This document shows positions 56,304 to 64,000 of a DNA stretch of 64,000 nucleotides, in pieces. This DNA comes from Cepaea nemoralis (taxonomy: Eukaryota > Mollusca > Gastropoda > Stylommatophora > Helicidae): the NCBI GenBank assembly GCA_014155875.1, contig JACEFZ010006262.1:1-64000 (forward strand). Direction: 5' to 3'. Position 1 is the stretch's first letter, and each line of letters opens with the position of its first letter. Below the pieces are notes generated by a model. The model searched no databases. It was given only the letters and a program-made list of their open reading frames with translations, and was not told where the DNA came from. Both the position numbers and the translations under genes were made by a program.

Positions 56304-56980
56304 GTTGTTATACACTGGCAAACGTTAATCAATGTCCGCTGCTAGAAAACACACTGCTGAACCAGCTCACAGCAGATCAGCAGTCGTCAGAACAGCCACA
56401 TTCCTCCCCTCCCCTCACACCGTCGACGAGTACCTCGTATTCATTAGGTTGCTCACACTTCCCGGAGGAAGGTCTTCCCGTGTGTCCTTCTGCCGTGCGT
56501 TCACATCCTGATCTCCATCTTTGAGACGCTTTAATCGCTGATGGCGGTTATCCCACAATACGTTTGTGGACATGTCATGAGAAAGGGAACACTGCAGTTT
56601 GACGTCACAATGGTAAAGTTGGAGCAGAATAAAGGCAGGACGAACGAACGAACAAGCTTTATTTTCAAGGGGATAAGAAGTGGATACACAGGCCCGTTTA
56701 AAGAGAGACGATGCTGGGCGGTTTGGCATAATAGCATGGAGGAGTATCAATATCGGAAATGAGTTGCAGCACACGATACACAAGGATGTGCAGGTACATG
56801 ATCACCTTCGCCACACTTTGGAATACTGGATAGGAACACCAAATCTTAATATACAGTAAACATAAAACTCCATCAGTGTTAATTGTTATTTGTAATGTAA
56901 ATGCATTTGATAGGAGAAATGATTTCATATTGTTGAATGTTACTCTTTGATTTATTTGGTTATTTCGGGATTTGAAATTT

Positions 56981-57129
56981 AAATATTGAGCACAACCCAC
57001 TACTGGCCACGCTGATCGTATTCCGGTATGAACCTAAGGCCTATTCATATTGACGATTGACGTGGATAGGCCTTAGGTTCATACCGGAATACGATCAGCG
57101 TTGCCAGTAGTGGGTTGTGCTCAATATTT
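56981..57129. repeat. Inverted repeat: 64-bp arms, 21-nt loop
   Basis: Arms 56981-57044 and 57066-57129 are complementary with one mismatch (GGCCACG/GGCAACG). The loop is 57045-57065. Absent from the other units. It could be a foldback element or give a hairpin RNA. Confidence 0.9.
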
Positions 57130-57435
57130 GAATATTGCTCTGTCTACATTCTATTATTTATTTCTGCCTCTCACCTGTCAGGGTGTGTTGTTAATGGATA
57201 TAGGTAATAAAAATTGTTGACCTGCACAAGTTGCTTTCCATTCACAATAATTTTCAATATTGGCTTGGTGCTGTCTATGTTGATGAACATAGTGTTTGCT
57301 TACTTTACTATTTATATCCAACAATTTTTGTATCTCCTAATGTTTGCAATAAACTCCGCTATGGTTCAGTTAATAGAATTGAGTCATTTTGGATCTTTTG
57401 CTCTTTACTGCTACATCCAATATGGAGTTAAGAGA

Positions 57436-57900
57436 TCTTCGTGGCCACTGGGTTCATGAGTTTGAGCTTAAATTCCAGTTGCCCTGACGGAGGTTCAGTC
57501 CCTACACCGGTCAGTTGCCCTGACGGAGGTTCAGTCCCTACACCAGTCATTTGTTCTGACCGAGGTTCAGTCCCTACACCAGTCATTTGTTCTGACCGAG
57601 GTTCAGTCCCTACACCAGTCATTTGTTCTGACGGAGGTTCAGTCCCTACACCAGTCAGTTGCCCTGACGGAGGTTCAGTCCCTACACCGGTCAGTTGCCC
57701 TGACGGAGGTTCAGTCCCTACACCGGTCAGTTGCCCTGACGGAAGTTCAGTCCCTACACCGGTCAGTTGCCCTGACGGAGGTTAAGTCCCTACACCGGTC
57801 AGTTGCCCTGACGGAGGTTCAGTCCCTACACCGGTCAGTTGGACTTGGAGGTTGACTTCTTGTTCAGAAAGCAGTGGCAACCTACTGAACATAAAATTCC
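57436..57900 (+). repeat. SINE-a with a 36-bp B-box tandem expansion
   Basis: A normal A-box-like start (GTGGCCACTGGGTTCATG), then ten 36-bp copies at 57479-57838, each with CCTGACGGAGGTTCAGTCCC or the CTGACCGAGG variant. Each copy therefore carries a B-box-like GGTTCAGTCC. The normal SINE tail follows (CTTGTTCAGAAAGCAGTGG). Other SINE-a copies have one such unit. Confidence 0.9.
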
Positions 57901-57978
57901 CTAGAATATAAACCTGTGATTTGGGGTTGTTCGCCACGTCCTGCAAAGAATATGCAACGTTTTAAATGTGATTCCAGT

Positions 57979-58584
57979 TGTCATGGTCTTATATGACATA
58001 TGTAAGGAAGAATGTAAGTGCCGGTATGTAAGCGAGAGTCAGTGTAAGCATGACTGAGGTAAAGGGCAGTAAGAGACGCCACGGCTTGGCTAGCGGACGG
58101 TCAGGCAAGAATCCCGTGAATAGAGCCACGTGATGTGGGAAGGTCAACCAGGAGAGAGGCAGTGTGTGTGAGGCAGCGAATAGAGACGGACGTGTGGAGA
58201 TCTAGAGAACGCTAGAACGATAGAACGATAGTAGTTGTGACGGATAATGGAGATGAACGTTGTGTAGTGATATTCGAGGAATGTACTAACTGTGATATGT
58301 GCGGGATGATGTGAAGTTGTGATTGTGAATGATCATGCGGGCGACAGTGTAAAGATCGCCATTGTGAGCTAGCGCGTGGCTGTTGGTGGTGAACGATTGT
58401 TTGAGCGTGAAGTGCGACTATGTTGTCAGCCTGTAATATATATTGTAATAAATGATTGTTCAGGAGATAGCTCCTGCCAGTTTCCGATTGCATTCATGTG
58501 TTCTTAGTAGATGTGTTGTAGATGTTGTAATTTGCCTGTCAAAGTCCAGCGAGCCAGACAGAGCTACTAAGTAGGACTCTGACA
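57979..58584 (+). repeat. Element C 5' LTR
   Basis: 606 bp, TGTCATGGTC to GGACTCTGACA, with AATAAA near 58448. Confidence 0.93.
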
Positions 58585-58591
58585 GGTATAA

Positions 58592-58604
58592 TGGTGTCAG
58601 AAGT
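58592..58604 (+). promoter_or_regulatory. Primer-binding site, tRNA-Leu type
   Basis: TGGTGTCAGAAGT, 7 nt after the LTR, as in element A. Confidence 0.75.
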
Positions 58605-58963
58605 ACACATGAACCACATGCTCATGTAGAACGCACAAAAGAACGCTACTTTTGTAAAGAAGAAGAAGACCTATTCCATAATATATATTAGAAATTGTAA
58701 AGTAAAGATGTGTTAATAGAGTCAGAACGAAAATAACATCATTTCTTTCCACAGCAGGTTTCAATTCTACAAAGCGACCGACGTAACCAGACCAGGTCAG
58801 CGGTAACCATCACGAGAATCACGTTCCTGTACATCAAGCGTTCGAGTAGTCAGCAGATAAAGATAAGTTGATTAGTTTTGATTGCTAATTACCCAAATCT
58901 GCATTCTTTGATTTTCTTGTGTAAACATCATCATTAGTAGAGTTAAATATCAAGTAACAGAAA

Positions 58964-61075
58964 ATGTTCAGTAGTGAAGACAGTTCAGATGATGAACCAA
59001 TTCAAGATCTATCAGATCATTGGGGCACAAAACATTACAGAAAGTTGCACGATTTTTTCCAACGTACATATGCACGAGACATAGAAAATTGTAACAGACA
59101 ACATAACCTAATACGTGATTGGACACAAGAATTTGAGAAGAAAATGCAAGACTATAAAATTCCAAAAACTCGCTGGTATGTATGGTATAGTAGATACGTA
59201 CCAATAGATGGAAAACAAGTACAGAAGATCATACCAGATATACGTAAGGAAGACTATGAATATTACAAAACACACATATTAAAACACTATCTAACCTCTT
59301 TCGAGACTATAAAAGTAGAAATACAAAATGTGAAACCAGCCACAGACAAGTCATTCACCCAGTATGTAAGGGAATTAGAAGCAGCTTTCACAAAACTAAC
59401 ATTGGTAATTAGACATTCAGACAACAATCAAGGAGTAATAAATGTCTTGCTAATAGAAAAACTAAAAGCAACACTCCCACCCGAATGCGGAAAATATTTA
59501 GAAGAACACAAAACAGAACCTATCCAAAACTTACTAGAAACATGCCGCGAATACTACAACCAAAGTATAAACCTGGTTAAGAACACTCAACAGAAAAGTA
59601 CTGTGAAATCAACGGCATCTGCAGCCACAGATTGTCAAAACAAACCACAGAAAACAAAACCAGTACTGTGCAAACATTGTAGCACTCCACATACAGAAAA
59701 TGGAATATGCGATAAGAATCCCACTTATCAAGAATACCTAAATACTATAATAGCACAAAAACTGGGGAAGGTAAATCAAAGGAAATATAGAACAAAATGT
59801 CATTTTTGCCTTGCTTATGGCCACAGACGTTTTGAATGTGAAGGTGTAAAAAGAATACAGATAGCAAAAGCAAATGCAGCCATAAACATTACAACAGACA
59901 GTTCAGCAAAGAACTTAGCAAAAGTAAACATCACAGAGACGAAAACAAGACCAAACACTGCAAAGTCAGAACAAACTGAGTTTTACCCATCAGACTTTGT
60001 ACCATATTTTAATAATGTTGTTAACATCACTCAACCTCATTCCTTATGTAAAGAGGTCAATACTCAACAAGAATGTGAGGAAATGAACAAAACCTCAAGA
60101 CTGTCGTTAGGAAAACTAACATTCCATGAAGGTTACATCAATGACACAGTATGCACGTGTGTACGCGACACAGGGTCCTGTCTTATCGGTCTTCGGAAGA
60201 CCCTAGCTGATCCTAAAGACTACCTAGATGAGTACATCTATTGCAAAACTGTTTCAGGGACAGTAGAGAAATATCCCATGGCATGGGCCAATATAAAATC
60301 ACCTTTCCTATCAGGCAGAGTAACTTGTGCTTTATTAGACAATCCATGTTGTGATTTATTAATTGGAAATGTATTAAATGTGACAGACTACACAGAGTCC
60401 AAACTCACACAGGGCAAAAAAGTTAACACCACAACAAGTACTGCCTTAACTACACCACTCATCATACAACAACATGATGAAAAGAACAAAGTACCACACC
60501 ATACCATCTACAAACAAGAAAAAACAGAAACTGGTGTGTATCATCACAATAAGAAAGGTGCAGAAAACAAACATTTCACAACAGTGAGGGAAGATCACAA
60601 ATCATTATGTGACATACTATACTCCATGTACTCCCTGTTAACTACACACATAACCAAGTGCACACAGTGGATGGTTATACTTGCACTGCTCATTGTAAAT
60701 ACAAAACAAATGTCTTCACAGACAGTTTTATTTCCACATTATCATGACGCAACACAGATGATATTACTCATGACAAACCAGCAAACTTTGTTACTTATAT
60801 CATTACTGTTGAACCAAAGTTTGGTGTTACCACTGCTAAACACTATGTCAAATCAACTCAGACACATACTTATGCTGAACAATGTAAATCTCCAGTCGGT
60901 GGAATTACTGACAAAAATCAGCAATAAATTACCCTACATATTTTGGAAAATAGACACAAATTGCAGAAAAGCATACAAACATGCACGATTACTTTTCAAA
61001 ACTATACATGGTGTATTATTATTGTTTGAACTATTGAATGTATACACACATGTACGAGTGCAGGTTTGGAGATAG
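58964..61075 (+). CDS. gag: Gag-protease polyprotein of element C, 703 codons
   Basis: ATG at 58964. Residues 1-15 are acidic/Ser-rich. About 16-112 form a divergent N-terminal domain. About 113-220 hold the capsid C-terminal-like region (FTQYVRELEAAFTKL). About 243-300 hold two zinc knuckles (CKHCSTPHTENGIC, CHFCLAYGHRRFEC). Near 405 lies the protease Asp-Thr-Gly (CVRDTGSCLIGL) and near 465 NPCCDLLIGN. The last ~200 residues are hydrophobic in patches (WMVILALLIV) with no domain I recognise. Gag and protease share one frame with no slip site. Intact, so expression is possible; mobility needs pol supplied from elsewhere. Confidence 0.9.
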   Translation: MFSSEDSSDDEPIQDLSDHWGTKHYRKLHDFFQRTYARDIENCNRQHNLIRDWTQEFEKKMQDYKIPKTRWYVWYSRYVPIDGKQVQKIIPDIRKEDYEYYKTHILKHYLTSFETIKVEIQNVKPATDKSFTQYVRELEAAFTKLTLVIRHSDNNQGVINVLLIEKLKATLPPECGKYLEEHKTEPIQNLLETCREYYNQSINLVKNTQQKSTVKSTASAATDCQNKPQKTKPVLCKHCSTPHTENGICDKNPTYQEYLNTIIAQKLGKVNQRKYRTKCHFCLAYGHRRFECEGVKRIQIAKANAAINITTDSSAKNLAKVNITETKTRPNTAKSEQTEFYPSDFVPYFNNVVNITQPHSLCKEVNTQQECEEMNKTSRLSLGKLTFHEGYINDTVCTCVRDTGSCLIGLRKTLADPKDYLDEYIYCKTVSGTVEKYPMAWANIKSPFLSGRVTCALLDNPCCDLLIGNVLNVTDYTESKLTQGKKVNTTTSTALTTPLIIQQHDEKNKVPHHTIYKQEKTETGVYHHNKKGAENKHFTTVREDHKSLCDILYSMYSLLTTHITKCTQWMVILALLIVNTKQMSSQTVLFPHYHDATQMILLMTNQQTLLLISLLLNQSLVLPLLNTMSNQLRHILMLNNVNLQSVELLTKISNKLPYIFWKIDTNCRKAYKHARLLFKTIHGVLLLFELLNVYTHVRVQVWR

Positions 61076-62688
61076 CACTCAAAATGATCTCAACATGAAA
61101 TTTGAACATCCCCACCCTTCGGGAAATTCTAACCGTAACCCATTTTATATCCTTAGATCCAGTAACTCCAGAGTTGCCTTGTCTGCTGTACGACTCCAGC
61201 GCTATGATACTAGCACACTCCATTGTACAGACCAACATAAACGGTCTTTCAACAAAACAGTAAGACTCAACATGTGATTTCAGGTATCAAACAGTAAGAT
61301 ATACCCATATTGACTTTGTTTTCAAACGAGTATCTACAGAATCTACCTTTTGGAAATCGACGAACAACGACGACAGCTTCACAAGTACAGACATTCATTT
61401 CCGATGAGCAGTTTAATGAACCAGATGCCAACCTACAAACTATGGCAAAGACAGTCACAGACAGACGCATCTTGGCCACACTCAAAATTAAGGCCACCGA
61501 ACTTTAATTAATTCGTGTTTTATACGTGTGAATTCCAGCAATTTTACAAAATGAACTTACAAATTGGCCAAACTTGGTGAACAGTCTTAAGCACTATACA
61601 GAAGGAAAGACAATATCATGGTATACAGAAGACGTCAATAATCGTATGCGAGAGAAGACATGCCAAACATTTCAGCACGGAAACGAACATTGAACACGAG
61701 TGAGTTAATTACGTGTGCATAACTTCCACAGGACAAGAACGGTATCCTATGTGTGCATAAAGGCATCAATGATGTATATTTTATTGTATATGTATTAACT
61801 GTATGACCTCTAATGTCTAATTTTATTATTATAATACTTTGTATTGTTATAATGTGATATGTACATATGAGCGTAAGTATAGTGGCGAATAGAATAAGTT
61901 GTAATGCTGAGAATCAACGCCTGGCAATCCCAGTGCGCGATTGTTACCAAACTTGCCTTCGCGTATGCTGGATAGCCCGACGAATGACGCTTAGCAATAG
62001 TGATATAGAATTAACATCAGAGTATGGTAACCAGAAGGAATATACCAACAGGGTGATGCCAACCAAAGAGATTAATAACAACTCTCCATAACAGTAAACG
62101 AGGTGTGCTCACAAAGGGAAACAACTCGTGGTCCGACATAAGATGAGGTAAGGGGGACTATAACATACATGAAGTATATTCGAACCATGACCACAACATT
62201 GACATAGCGTGCTCATAAAGAATCGAGTAGTGTGCATTAAATAGAGACGAGGGGAACCACGTCTGAATAGAGAGAAAATTTAAGAATGCTGTAAGAGGAA
62301 GTTGTAGCCTTATTTGAGGCATAAACCAATGGAGAATCCTTAAACCAGCATAGCCACAATAACTATGAGATGAGAATGCACAGACAATCGATTGAGAAAT
62401 ATGAACAGAATGTAATGTCACGGAGTGGTGGTTGAATAATATAACGAGGTATGACAAGTAGACCCAACCAGAACATTTGTCAGACCACGACAAAACCTTG
62501 AGAGAAACCTCAATACTGAAAAAGAGAGAACAATGTTTGAAGTTAATCTCGAAAAAGATCAGAGTAAAAAGGGACGCAAACGCATACTTATGATCATATA
62601 ATCCCCTGACAAGGTTAGAAAGAGGAAACAAGAGTAACAACAACAGAATGTGTCACATTTCCAAGAGTAAGTGCCACATTGGTTGTGC
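61076..62688 (+). other. Conserved gene-free 3' region of element C
   Basis: Counterpart of 35937-37351. A 79-codon frame (61038-61277) is the end of element A's longer frame, separated here by a small indel near 61040. No pol motif in any frame I read. Confidence 0.6.
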
Positions 62689-62699
62689 GGGGGGGAGAA
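62689..62699 (+). promoter_or_regulatory. Polypurine tract of element C
   Basis: G-rich purine run ending GGGGAGAA directly before the 3' LTR. Confidence 0.85.
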
Positions 62700-63306
62700 T
62701 GTCATGGTCTTATATGACATGTGTAAGGAAGAATGTAAGTGCCGGTATGTAAGCGAGAGTCAGTGTAAGCATGACTGAGGTAAAGGGCAGTAAGAGACGC
62801 CACGGCTTGGCTAGCGGACGGTCAGGCAAGAATCCCGTGAATAGAGCCACGTGATGTGGGAAGGTCAACCAGGAGAGAGGCAGTGTGTGTGAGGCAGCGA
62901 ATAGAGACGGACGTGTGGAGATCTAGAGAACGCTAGAACGATAGAACGATAGTAGTTGTGACGGATAAATGGAGATGAACGTTGTGTAGTGATATTCGAG
63001 GAATGTACTAACTGTGATATGTGCGGGATGATGTGAAGTTGTGATTGTGAATGATCATGCGGGCGACAGTGTAAAGATCGCCATTGTGAGCTAGCGCGTG
63101 GCTGTTGGTGGTGAACGATTGTTTGAGCGTGAAGTGCGACTATGGTGTCAGCCTGTAATATATATTGTAATAAATGATTGTTCAGGAGATAGCTCCTGCC
63201 AGTTTCCGATTGCATTCATGTGTTCTTAGTAGATGTGTTGTAGATGTTGTAATTTGCCTGCCAAAGTCCAGCGAGCTAGACAGAGCTACTAAATAGGACT
63301 CTGACA
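62700..63306 (+). repeat. Element C 3' LTR
   Basis: 607 bp; carries the C-specific variants (GATCTAGAGAACGC, GTGTTCTTAG) shared with its 5' LTR. Confidence 0.93.
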
Positions 63307-63734
63307 CCAGTCTTCTTTCTACTTGTTTAAAATATGTTCTCTGAATAAACATTGTATACGATCTGGGGGTAATGCATACCCCTTGTCTCACAACTGTAAA
63401 GCAATACTTCTAGAGCTCTCAACTGTATTTGTCAACCCGGCGCTCACACGACTAGACGGGTTGGTCGTTGAGTGTCAGCAGCAGAGGTGGTCAACTGAAT
63501 TCACGGACATACGTCATCCATATTCACTGCTACAAAACGCACAGCTGAGCGAGCTCACAGCAGATCTGCAGTCGTCAGAAGCAGCCACATTTCTCTCCCC
63601 CTCCGCCCCAATCCCGTTCCCTTCGACGAGTACCTCCAGTCCATTACGTCCCTCACACTTCCCGGAGGAAATTCTTCCCGTTTGGCCTTCTCCTGTCGTG
63701 CGCTCACATCCCGATATCCAGCTTACAGCTTAAA

Positions 63735-63767
63735 ACTAGCCCCATTATCCATTTGCCCATGCTGACC

Positions 63768-63829
<62 letters not shown>
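63735..63829 (-). repeat. SINE-d fragment plus (TA)n
   Basis: Minus strand TCAGCATGGGCAAATGGATA, then a pure TA run at 63768-63829, repeating the arrangement at 701-874 and 5363-5528. Confidence 0.7.
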
Positions 63830-63833
<4 letters not shown>

Positions 63834-63835
<2 letters not shown>

Positions 63836-64000
63836 CTTTTATGACGAAATAGAAATGGTGATGGCTCAAATTGGATCACAAGAAATAAAAATAATACTTG
63901 GTGATTTTAATGCAAAAGTAGGAAAGGGAAAAATGGAGGATGTAGTGGGGAATTATGGTTTAGGTACAAGAAATGAAAGAGGGGAAAAGCTAATAGAATG
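63834..64000 (+). pseudogene. LINE endonuclease fragment, cut by the window end
   Basis: The open frame from 63834 gives YFYDEIEMVMAQIGSQEIK, then ILGDFNAKVG (catalytic GDFN strand) and YGLGTRNERGEKLIE. This is the AP-like endonuclease of RTE/CR1-like LINEs. The N-terminus is missing and it is joined directly to (TA)n. The frame is open to the end of the window, so whether the element is intact cannot be judged. Confidence 0.85.

Larger units (their letters stand above)
57979..63306 (+). mobile_element. Element C: non-autonomous gag-pro LTR retrotransposon, intact frame
   Basis: Same family as element A. Direct repeats CCAGT at 57974-57978 and 63307-63311; removing C restores GATTCCAGTCTTCTTTCTAC, found in every other unit. 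The LTRs differ by about five or six substitutions and one indel. Primer-binding site, gag-pro frame and polypurine tract are present; integrase, RT and RNase H are absent. Confidence 0.93.
55861..63830 (+). repeat. Composite repeat unit 8, split by element C
   Basis: Perfect palindrome, U2-like head, SINE-c, GAACGAACGAAC run (56640), the 64-bp inverted repeat, SINE-a with an expanded B box, and then GATTCCAGT|CTTCTTTCTAC split by element C. After it, GACGGGTTGGTCGTTGAGTG (63457) joins directly to an early-unit segment (CAGCAGAGGTGG, then the C-rich run), so the second half is deleted or recombined. It ends in a SINE-d fragment and (TA)n. Confidence 0.65.

Noticed and set aside
57441..57785. 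114-codon ORF with repeated CPDGGSVPTPVS
   Set aside because: 36-bp expansion of a SINE B-box region (12 codons per repeat), not a protein gene.

Overview
This is metazoan repeat-rich DNA, AT-rich, with no ordinary host gene, rRNA, genuine tRNA gene or CRISPR array that I can support. The coding content is retrotransposon-derived: Jockey-type, L1/Tx1-type and RTE/CR1-like LINE pieces, and Ty3/gypsy-related LTR elements. Around these lie tRNA-derived SINEs, a repeat headed by a U2 snRNA 5' domain, several minisatellites and many microsatellites. An invertebrate, perhaps a lophotrochozoan such as a mollusc, fits; the species cannot be told from the sequence alone.

The framework is a composite repeat of about 3-4 kb that recurs head to tail in one orientation. 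Its start can be placed at the palindrome GGCCTTTGAAAGGCC, seen near 921, 4061, 11984, 18431, 21631, 30675, 51557 and 55861. In order, each unit carries the palindrome, a U2-like head, a tRNA-like module followed by a TA microsatellite, two or three SINE modules with different tRNA-like heads but a shared hairpin domain, and a long AT-rich tail. Later insertions split the units, and comparing units shows many insertion boundaries and target-site duplications (TSDs).

Layout: 1-7840 is two units. 7841-11661 is a Jockey-type LINE (endonuclease, reverse transcriptase (RT), RNase H) with a second LINE tail nested in its RNase H. 12487-15420 is a block with a 69-bp minisatellite (16 copies). 16274-18428 is a TG...CA element with a 5-bp TSD that holds an exon-like minus-strand ORF. 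22387-28620 is unassigned sequence plus a GACA/GTCT inverted array and a 1.2-kb GGA tract. 32515-43612 is a nested stack: a LINE tail split by a Gmr1-like LTR element (B, pol order PR-IN-RT-RNaseH), itself split by a non-autonomous gag-pro LTR element (A). 43711-45600 is a second copy of the 69-bp block (5 copies). 45987-47566 is an ORF1-only LINE. 48017-49672 is a minus-strand LINE-like element with a structured 5' end. About 51.6-52.8 kb holds an L1/Tx1 RT fragment. 57979-63306 is element C, a young copy of A with an intact 703-codon gag-pro frame. The window ends inside a LINE endonuclease.

Elements A and C encode only Gag and an aspartic protease, so they would depend on an autonomous relative. 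Element B has a related protease, similar LTR ends and a full (now broken) pol, so B's family is the obvious candidate helper. The SINEs and the ORF1-only LINE would likewise depend on LINE machinery. The present LINE copies and element B are all broken.
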